In this document: piece after piece, positions 55,969 to 64,000 of the stretch
Layout: every line of letters starts with the position of its first letter
How positions within the stretch are numbered: the first letter of the stretch is position 1
Assembly (NCBI GenBank): GCA_032622095.1
Contig: CP136069.1
Coordinates: forward strand, 88,898,618-88,962,617
Direction: 5' to 3'
DNA: 64,000 bases
Source: Siphonodentalium dalli
Taxonomy: Eukaryota > Mollusca > Scaphopoda > Gadilida > Siphonodentaliidae
The notes under the pieces: model-generated
Databases searched by the model: none
What the model was told of the DNA's origin: nothing
Seen by the model: the letters and a program-made list of their open reading frames with translations, nothing else
Translations under genes and position numbers: made by a program

Positions 55969-57475
55969 TTAACTAAGCAGCTGTTAGACACAAAAACATG
56001 GTGGTGGGGAGGGGTGGTAGATAGCGCAACCATATTCCCAAGTCTCTGGATACAGGACTATTTATTTATGCCCACATTTTAGACAAAGCATGGGCATATT
56101 TTGACCGGGCTCACCAGTGATTTTGATATCTTTTAAAATTAATTTGTTTATAACAAACATTTGCTGGCATTTTTACTCGAAATTATACATTACTTTGTAA
56201 AGTATGAGCTATTGCCATGGCTTTGTCGTCCGTGTGTGCTTGATTCGTCAACAATTTCCTTTAGAACGGGCTACAGGTCGTACCTTTGGTCGGATCATTA
56301 TGAAATTTGTCATGGCTGTTAATATTGACATGTAGATGGGAACGAGTCATTTTGGGGTCATTCGGCAAAAAAACATGGCCGCCAGCGGCCATCTTGGATT
56401 TAAAAATTCAATTCATTAGCACGGGCCACAGGTCGTACTGTTCGTCTCATCATCATGAAATTTGTCATGGATGTTAATATTGACATGTAGATGGGAACGA
56501 GTCATTTTGGGGTCGTTCGGCCAAAAAACATGGCCGCAGGCAGCCATCTTGAATTTTACTCTTTGCATGACTAAATCCTTTGTCCTTTGGAACGGGCTAC
56601 AGGTCGTAGCTTTGGTCGGATCTTCATGAAATTTGTCATGGATGTTAACAATGACATGTAGATGGGAACGAGTCGTATTGGGGTCATTCGGCCAAAAAAC
56701 ATGGCCGCCAGCAGCCATCTTGTACTTTACTCTTTGCATGACTAAATCCTTTGGCACAGGCTACAGGTCGTACCTTTGGTCAGATCATTATGAGATTTGT
56801 CATGGCTGTTGACATTGACATGTAGATGTGAACCATTTTGGGGTCAATCGGCATAACATGGCCACCAGCGGCCATCTTGGATTTCAAAATTCAATCCAAT
56901 AGCACGGTCTACAGGTTGTACTGCTCGTCTGATCATCATGAAATTTGTCATGGATGTTAATATTGACATGTAGATGGTAACAAGTAATTTTGGGGTCGTT
57001 CAGCCAAAAAACATGACCGCCAGCAGCCATCTTGGATTTTTCTCTTTGCATGACTAAATCCTTTGGCACAGGCTTCATGTCGTAGCTTTGGTCTGATCAT
57101 CATGAAATTTGTCTTGGATGTTAACATTGACATGTAGATGGGAATGAGTCATTTGGGGGTCATTCGGCCAAAAAACATGGCCACCAGCAGCCATCTTGGA
57201 TTTTACTCTTTGTATGACTAAATCCTTTGGCACGGGCTACAGGTCCTACCTTTGGTCGGATCATTATGAAATTTGTCACGGCTGTTGACATTGACATGTA
57301 GATGGGAACGAGTCATTTTGGGGTCATTCGACAAAAAAAACATGGCCGCCAGTGGCCATCTTGGATTTCAAAATTCAATCTATTAGCACGGGCTACAGGT
57401 CGTACTGTTCGTCTGATCGTCATTTGGGGGTCGTTCGGCCAAAAAACATGGCCACCAGCAGCCATCTTGATTTTT

Positions 57476-59330
57476 ATGTTCACCCATACCATAGTATGGT
57501 AAACATAGTGTCGTTGCCCGGATTGACCACTCGTCGTTCGTCCGTCTGTCTGTCCGTAGACACTTTATGAGTAATGCGATAACTCAAACATTTTCTATCC
57601 GATCGAAACCAAATTTTGTATATGGGTTTCTCAGCCCAAAATACAGATCGAGTTCGAATTTGGGTATGATCCGAGATTTTGTTACCGAGTTATGGCCCTT
57701 TTTCAACTTAGAATTCACGCATTCTGCCATAACTCAAACATTTTTTATCTGATTGGAACCAAATTTGGTATGTGAGTTTCACAGCCCAAAATACAGATCG
57801 AGTTCGAATATGGGTTTGATCCGATTAATTTTAAAGGAGTTTTTTATATTTAGCTCCTTGTTTTACTCATTGTGTTCATATTTTATACGCAGATTTATGA
57901 TGACACATGGCTCACCTGTATAGTTTTTGGTATCGATTGGTTGATCGGTTTAGAAAATAATTAACCCTGCTTACAAATGCTATCTGATGTATCAAAGTCA
58001 AACAATTTTCTTCTGATCTGCCTCATATTTCTTATCTAGGTCTTTCTTAGCACGTTCTTCATCTGTATGGATTTTGGTATTGTTTAGTTAACCCTTTCCA
58101 CTCTTGTTTTTAAATAGAATTCATCCAAGCCAGGATGACTCAAACATGTTTCATCTGATCGACACCAATTTTGGTATATGAATTTCTGACCCCTAAATAC
58201 ATATCAAGTGCGAATATGGGTTTGATCCGGTATATTTTAACAGAGTTATGGGCCCTTTATAATTCATACCTCTTTTCCATACACTATTAAATTTGAATAG
58301 AACAAGACACAACACATGCCTGTGTTATTGGAATGAGATAATTTATTGCTTTGGACACCTGAGTACCACTGGTGGCTGCAGACTTATAAACATCTGTCAA
58401 ACTGTGATTGATGTCAGACTCTTTATTCAAGTTCTGTTCTCTCTGTTGAAACCATGCAGTTCATGGCATTATTGTTTACAGAGACACTGTTGTCATATCT
58501 TAGAAAATAATTAATACAGGCATTCCTTAGTTCCATCATATGATTAACCCTCTGCACACATCATATGGTCTTAGAACTGATGTTTTTTATTTGAACATTC
58601 TCCTATTCTATGTCCATGTTGATGGTGATCCACTTTTAACTTGCATGGATTTGGGATTAAAATTAACCCATTCGATAGACACATATTATCCGATAGACAT
58701 ATATTTAACTTTAACTTTGAGCCAGGTTCAGTCAGTGTTTCAAGAAATGACCAATTGAATATTCATCATTAGAGGAAATGTATTTTTTTGAAATTCCCTC
58801 AATTGCATTTGGGCTGCAGGATAATATTAACAGTGCTGGGATTCTTGAGACTGACTTATTGTATGGGTTTCTAAATCCAATGACATGCTTTTTGTTGACT
58901 TCTCTGTGTTTATCAGTTCATTAGTTTGGGTAAGATTAATCCCTTACTATCCGATTTGATAACTCAAATATTTCCATTGATTATGTTTATAGTTCTGGCA
59001 GTTTATGATAACACACCTCTAACCTGCATAGTGAGGGTCATTTGGTTTATTTGCTTAAATATATTAACATCCTTCACCAATCCTATGAGACATATCTGTC
59101 ACTACCGGTAATAGGTTGAAATCAAAGCCACGTCTGTGTTAACATACTGTTAATGTGAGCAAGGTGCCCAATATATAAAGTGTGATTCCACTTGTGAACT
59201 TAATAGTAAGGTGTGAATTGTTTAAAGTTTTGCACTCATGAAAAGGATGGGGCAAGGATTTATGAAAATAGCTCATCGCTGTCGCCAAGGTATGGGTTAA
59301 ACATCTGCCGATCGTGATCGGCCTCTTGTT
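57476..59330 (+). mobile_element. Pearl-like Helentron-type element nested in another
   Basis: The head ATGTTCACCCATACCATAGT includes a small hairpin, then CGTCCGTCTGTCTGTCC. Cores carry AACTCAAACATTTTCTATCC and CAGATCGAGTTCGAATTTGG about 158 bp apart (57570 and 57728), with worn cores near 58130 and 58950. The tail palindrome is GCCGATCGTGATCGGC (59307-59322) followed by CTCTTGTT. Removing it rejoins a host core between two T-rich ends. Confidence 0.8.
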
Positions 59331-59460
59331 CTCTTTGCATGACTAAATCCTTTGGCACAGGCTTCATGTCGTAGCTTTGGTCTGATCATCATGATCAATC
59401 CTTTGACACAGGCTACCGGTCGTATCTTTTGTCAAATCATCATGAAATTTGTGATGGATG

Positions 59461-59976
59461 TTAAAGGTGGATTATCTCTTTGTAAACATATATTATTTAG
59501 TTACCGAGGTATAAAATATTAGATCTGAATCGAAGACTCCTGTCCGGAAATGCTTCTATCGATTAATATTAATTTTATTTCGAATATTTTCTGGTCTAAA
59601 AAGGTGTTATTGTTTAGCTAATGAACAATAGTGGTTACTGTTAACAGAGACCAGAAATTTTATTGTGCAATTTTGTCACAAATAAACATTAATTATACTC
59701 ATTATCGCTTATAACTATGGAATAAAACAATACAATCAATCTGGGACATTCGGTGCGTAGCCATAGTAACAGCCTAATGCTCTATATCGCTATATGGTAT
59801 CACCCGAATGGTCTGTTCTAAAAATAGCCAAATAAACAGGCCCAATAAAATATTTGAAATAAAATCAATATTAATTGATAGAAGCCTTTCCAGACAGGGG
59901 TATTCAGTTCATATTTATTATTTTATACCCATCAACTATTTCAAATTTGTTATTTAAAGAGATAGTCCATCTTTAA
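59461..59976. mobile_element. TTAA-flanked foldback, AGGTGGATTATCTC ends
   Basis: TTAA at 59461-59464 and 59973-59976. The ends AGGTGGATTATCTCTTT and AAAGAGATAGTCCATCT are inverse, and subterminal arms (GGTATAAAATATTAGATCTG and relatives) extend more than 100 bp. Removing it restores GATGTTAACAATGACATG of the host core. Confidence 0.9.
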
Positions 59977-60176
59977 CAATGACATGTAAATGGGAACGAT
60001 CGAGTCTTTTTGGGGTCATTCGGCAAAAAAACATGGCTGCCAGCGGCCATCTTGGATTTTACTCTTTGCATAACTAGGCCTTTCAACTTTCCACATTCCT
60101 AATTGCTCCATTGACTGTAACACATGAAATTATTCCCTTTCCAAGTTGAGCTACAGTGTCATTGACACTTTCATTT

Positions 60177-60479
60177 CATTAGTAAGCAGGCCACTTGTGT
60201 AAAATCAAATGATTTTACACCACTGGGCAACTGACCATTCAGTGCCACCGAAATTAGATTTACCTATCAGGAGGAATGAATGAATTAAAATTATCATTCT
60301 ATGGTCAGTGAAACTAATTTGTCATCATTGAGTTGAGAAAAATATTTGTTGCCAATTCAAGACTGGAATGTTACATAATTAAGGGTGGTAAAGCCTTTTG
60401 CGGCCGAAATGAAATGTAATTGCCATCCACACTCCATGCAACGCAACAAATCAACATCCATTTCTTAAATAGAAATCCT
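60177..60479. other. Non-coding stretch, nothing recognised
   Basis: ATGATTTTACACCACTGG near 60207 is part of no recognised family. Confidence 0.35.
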
Positions 60480-60608
60480 TCACACTTCCACATATTCATC
60501 TGTCTGCTATCTGCTTATATTTCCTAAACACCCCTCCAGATGAATAATAGATCATTCCATGTATAGTTTTATAACTGAATGAGGGAGTCCATTAAGTTAA
60601 AGGGTTTT
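60480..60608. mobile_element. CCCTTTCTATACT-family MITE, one end
   Basis: ACACCCCTCCAGATGAATAA, ACTGAATGAGGGAGTCC and a worn TTAAAGGG end. Confidence 0.72.
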
Positions 60609-60684
60609 ATTAAATATGTGTACAGGCATCTACAGCCTGTAAACATACATGCATTTGAGTCCATCATAGTCGATTTGACATGTT

Positions 60685-60919
60685 TTGCAAGCTTCCCCAA
60701 AATTGTGCCGGTACATTCTCTTATATATGCAAGTCTCCCATAAGGAGCCTCACATATATAAGAGAATGAACTGGCTTACAAGGTCAATGTAAATATTGTT
60801 AGGCCAATTCATTCTCTTATATATGCGAGGCTCCCTATGGGAGACTCGCATATATAAGAGAATGCATTGGCACAGGGTTTTTGCTAAATTTCAGGAAGCT
60901 CCAGTCATGGAAGGGTTAA
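60685..60919 (-). mobile_element. Double-hairpin MITE, inverted
   Basis: Both GCATTCTCTTATATATGCGA hairpins are nearly perfect. It ends GGAAGCTCCAGTCATGGAAG then GGTTAA. The left terminus is worn. Confidence 0.88.
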
Positions 60920-61329
60920 GGTAAGTTCTCATTGGTGCAAATGACAATCCCGGGGTTCAAAAATAGAAATTGTTCAGCACGTAATCAGACCAATATTATA
61001 TATGTAGGTCTGAAGTTTAATAGTAGAGACGGAGGCAACTTCTGCAAAGAAATATCACTTGAGAAAAAGAACAGGAAACATGGTATTAATTATTTATTCA
61101 TGGAATTCCCACAAGTTTTCATAAAATATTCAAACATCTTTATAAAATGCCAGATGATCTGATTTGATGAATCCCAAACTCAGATAACAGACATCCCAAT
61201 TAATGCATAATTTTCAGTATGTAGTCTTGGTAAGCTTCGTAAAATGTTTCAAAATTACTTTTGGCTGTCATAAAAAATAAGATTAATAATAAATTAATAC
61301 CATGAAAATATAGATTTGACAATATCATA
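60920..61329. other. Non-coding stretch, nothing recognised
   Basis: The plus-strand frame 60932-61162 has no family resemblance. Confidence 0.35.
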
Positions 61330-61778
61330 TTGAAGGTACTCAATCCCATCAGACGCTCCTAAATTACTATTTCTTTGGCTTCGGGGTAAAACATATTTGA
61401 TTCGAGTCGAGGAACCCACCCATCAAAGCTCAGAGTGATAAGATATCGATGTTTGAAATTTGCTGTTTCTATTGTTTGTGCACCAGAACTTGTCCAGAAC
61501 CACGTGCTCAAACGTACAAATTGTGGCTGTAAGATGGATAACTCGAAAATCAAGTGGTTACAATTAACAATAATAACCACTTGATTTTAGAGTTATTTGT
61601 CCGTTTGAGCACATGGTTTTGAACAAGTTCTGGTCCACAAACAATAGAAACAGCAAACTTCAAACATCGATATCTTATCACTCTGAGCTTTGATGGGTGG
61701 GTTCCTCAAATATTGTTTACCCCGAAGCCAAAGAAATAGTAATTTAGGAGCGTCTAATGGGATTGAGTACCTTTAATA
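61330..61778. mobile_element. Palindromic TTAA-type element, AGGTACTCAATCC ends
   Basis: AGGTACTCAATCCCAT (61335) and GGATTGAGTACCTTTAA bound arms of about 215 bp with GCTTCGGGGTAAAACATA, CAAAGCTCAGAGTGATAAGA and their inverses. The centre is ACTTGATTTT/AAAATCAAGT around ACAATTAACAATAAT. The left flank TTGA and right TTAA fit one worn TTAA. Confidence 0.9.
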
Positions 61779-62203
61779 ATCAGTTGACATAGGTATCTAA
61801 TGCTTGCATGAAGCTTAATGAAAATGGTGGTTTACATCAAGAAATTCAGCGTGAACTTCAGGTACTATCAGCTATCAACTGCCAGACTTCCTCGCATATC
61901 AATATCACATTTATCCATTTACGAAAAAGTCTGGCGATGCAGTCAATCAGATGACTGTAGGTAGCCAACAGTGACTGGCATTTGAAGTTAAAAGTTTTTT
62001 TTTATCTAAACCTGTCTATTCTCATGAACTATGATAAGGGTGTTTTTATTAGCACATCCGATTTTGGACAATTGAAACAAGGAGTAATAAATCAGGTTTC
62101 AAATCAGATCGTCTGGCTCCAAGAAACATAATATGAACCCGGCAACCATACAAAGTTACATCATAGTGGTGAGGTGGTCAATGATTATCATGCTCGATTC
62201 TCA
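61779..62203. other. Non-coding stretch, nothing certain
   Basis: GTGGTGAGGTGGTCAATG near 62166 is weakly tRNA-like and may be a SINE remnant. Confidence 0.3.
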
Positions 62204-62640
62204 ACAAGCCTGAGTTTATTGCCTGTCATTTGCAGAATGAGGTCCCCAGAGGGTGAATTTAGTGACGCTATCCCGCATAGCGGGGAAGCATCACTAAATT
62301 CACCCTCTGGGGACCTCATTCTGCATGGCGTCATCTGTAATGGAAGACAGACTCAGAATGAAGTTCCCAAATGGTGATTATTGTGATGTACATCCATTGG
62401 GAACCTCGATTATACAATATGTCGTCTGCCAATCCGGGGATATGGAGAAACTAAACTAAAAAAGAAATACAATCTATGTGAAGAAGTTTCTATAGAAATT
62501 TTATAATCAAGAAACTTTCCAGAGAAGATGATGCCTAAGCAGAATGAGGTCCCCAGAAGGAGAATCTGGTGATGCTATCCCGCTATGCTATCTGGGGACC
62601 TCATTCTGCAGATACGCTATAATCAGGCATGATTCTCAAT
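62204..62640. repeat. Composite interspersed repeat, copy 3 (partial)
   Basis: AAGCCTGAGTTTATTGCCTG, a GAGGTCCCCAGAGGG palindrome (62233-62325), the spacer with GTCGTCTGCCAATCCGGGG and a shortened second palindrome (62540-62607). The order matches 6985-7480 and 9833-10310. Confidence 0.82.
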
Positions 62641-62656
62641 ACCATGATGTTAAGAC

Positions 62657-62735
62657 TTAACCCTTTAATGATGGGAGCTGCACTGGTGCGGCATTAAAGA
62701 TCATGTGCCAATGCATTCTCTTATATATGGATGTC
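62657..62735 (-). mobile_element. Double-hairpin MITE, inverted, truncated
   Basis: TTAA, CCCTTTAATGATGGGAGC, CGGCATTAAAGATCATGTGC and one GCATTCTCTTATATATGG arm. It ends where the next repeat begins. Confidence 0.78.
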
Positions 62736-62865
62736 TCACCATTTGGAAACTTCAATCTGAGTCTATGTCTCCCATAGCAGATGATGCCATGCAGAATGGG
62801 GTCCCTAGAGGGTGAATTTGTGGGATAACATCACTAAATTCACCCTCTGGAGACCTCATTAATTA
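62736..62865. repeat. Inverted fragment of the composite repeat
   Basis: CACCATTTGGAAACTTCAAT and TATGTCTCCCATAGCAGATG are the inverse of words in the spacer of copies 1-3. A worn GGGTCCCTAGAGGGTGAA palindrome follows. Confidence 0.75.
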
Positions 62866-63235
62866 ATTTACACCCACCCCTCCATGTTTAATACCCTATG
62901 TTACTGGAAACGTCACTATAGCCTTACCTGTCTATTAAACATTTTGGTACATGTAGCTGGAAAAACTAAATTATTCATGTGGGTTTATATTTTCTGGTTT
63001 GTTTTGGACATATTTTTGTGGGTGATATTGTTTATGTATTTAAACATTTATTATTTAGATCATTTGAAAGGGGCAAACATCTACACGTCAGTTTTGTTTT
63101 ATTTATTTTCATGTCGATCTTCACTTGAGCGTCCTTGAACTTCTTTTATCACGCATTTTGTTCGTTAGCAAAATCGCCCAATAAAATTTTGTCCAATCGT
63201 TTGAACTGGATACTTGACTAACGGAAATTGTCAAT
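62866..63235. other. Non-coding stretch, nothing recognised
   Basis: The hydrophobic frame 62884-63138 follows from T-rich composition and lacks family resemblance. Confidence 0.35.
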
Positions 63236-63447
63236 GGGCATGCATTCTCTTATATATGGATGTCTCCCATGGGAGCATCGCATATATAAGAGAATGCACT
63301 TGCATGGTCAAGTTAAACATTGTTAGGCCAACGTAATCTATTGTATATGTGAGGCTCCTATGGGAGACTGGCATATTTACTAGTAAGAGAATGCATTGGC
63401 ACAGGGTTTTCACAAAATTATTTCAGGAAGCTCCAGTCATGGAAGGT
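63236..63447 (-). mobile_element. Double-hairpin MITE, inverted
   Basis: GCATTCTCTTATATATGG hairpin, a second worn hairpin, then CAGGAAGCTCCAGTCATGGA at the end. Confidence 0.82.
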
Positions 63448-63477
63448 CATCATGAACTCAAATCCCACCATCTATCA

Positions 63478-63647
63478 TTAACCATTTCAGTGCCAAGTCC
63501 GATTTTTGTATCAACCCATATTTCCTTGATCATTTTTCAAATTTATTGATTATAATAATGTGATACATTGATGGAAAGAGCTCTTAGAAAAATGATTAAG
63601 GAAATATGGGTTGATACAAAAATCGGACTTGCACTGAAAGGGTTAAC
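63478..63647. mobile_element. CCCTTTCAGTGCCAAGTCC palindrome element
   Basis: TTAACCATTTCAGTGCCAAG to GGACTTGCACTGAAAGGG with TTAA. The right arm is shortened relative to 40101-40357. Confidence 0.88.
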
Positions 63648-64000
63648 CATTCAGTACCAAGAATTTTTGTTCAACAGGGCCTCCCTGAGTTAATTTGCTT
63701 CCCCTCTATCACCAAAAGACCTCAAAAAACAAACTTCCAATACATGATTAACAGTTAATTATAGAAATGAATGGAATAGGCATGTAACATCCAATGACGT
63801 TTACTTCAGAGGCAGGGCATGGAAAATTGCAATCATGTGAAGTAGGTCTGGGATTTCAAACAGATTTTATTTGGTCATCCTTGGCTGTTGGGGGCCAAAA
63901 CAACGCAGCAGCTTTCTACGGCTGTTATGATCACAAAACGGTTAAATATCAAATGCTGCATTGGTTGCCTTCAACAATACAAGCGACCTCAAACTATAGT
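63648..64000. other. Non-coding stretch, nothing recognised
   Basis: No repeat copy or exon was recognised before the window ends. Confidence 0.35.

Larger units (their letters stand above)
56191..60176 (+). mobile_element. Pearl-like element with YY1-type cores, split by two insertions
   Basis: The head is TACTTTGTAAAGTATGAGCT. About eight cores run to 57475, the element resumes at CTCTTTGCATGACTAAATCC (59331-59464) and again at 59973-60176, ending with the palindrome AGTGTCATTGACACT (60155-60169). The inserts are a second tandem-core element (57476-59330) and a TTAA foldback (59465-59972). Confidence 0.82.

Noticed and set aside
56416-56757. 113-residue minus-strand frame with internally repeated protein sequence
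   Set aside because: The repetition is the antisense translation of tandem cores about 160 bp long, which are not coding.
62884-63138. Hydrophobic 84-residue frame that could be a membrane protein
   Set aside because: The hydrophobicity follows from T-rich DNA. No splice signals or family motif support it.

Overview
This is animal nuclear DNA: AT-rich, intron-bearing and crowded with short transposable elements. It holds one recognisable protein-coding gene, on the + strand, a 5'-incomplete EEIG1/FAM102-family gene (N-terminal C2 domain protein). Seven exons (16421-16541, 19113-19303, 20183-20343, 24688-24811, 30549-30594, 31491-31605, 36628-36680) join in frame through GT-AG introns to a TGA stop and encode about 269 residues. 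The first coding exon(s), expected to supply the start of the C2 domain, were not found and probably lie upstream of the window. I recognised no tRNA, rRNA or second protein-coding gene.

The organism is most likely a marine invertebrate. Elements with a head hairpin, a tetranucleotide microsatellite and tandem cores of about 160 bp match the 'pearl' type of Helentron-related element first described in bivalves, so a mollusc or other lophotrochozoan is my low-confidence guess. Other marine invertebrates carry similar elements.

Most of the remaining sequence is non-autonomous mobile DNA: (i) a palindromic hairpin MITE with CAGTAATGCC ends and TA flanks (about a dozen copies); (ii) at least three TTAA-flanked families with CCCTTT ends, piggyBac-like; (iii) TTAA-flanked families with AGGT or AGTG ends; (iv) at least seven hAT-type elements from several families, most with an 8-bp target duplication; (v) six families of Helentron/Helitron-type tandem-core elements (28.4-29.7, 31.6-34.4, 53.3-54.6, 55.4-56.0, 56.2-60.2 and 7.7-8.3 kb); (vi) palindromes carrying the motif GAGGTCCCCAGAGGG; and (vii) local tandem arrays.

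Layout: 1-16.4 kb is upstream or first-intron sequence full of elements. 16.4-36.7 kb is the gene, with mobile elements ending 22 to 41 nt before four of its seven 3' splice sites. 36.7-64 kb is downstream sequence with no recognised gene. Nested insertions at 22.9-24.7, 28.2-30.3, 40.1-40.6, 42.3-43.2, 47.9-49.1 and 56.2-60.2 kb allow empty sites and relative ages to be read directly.
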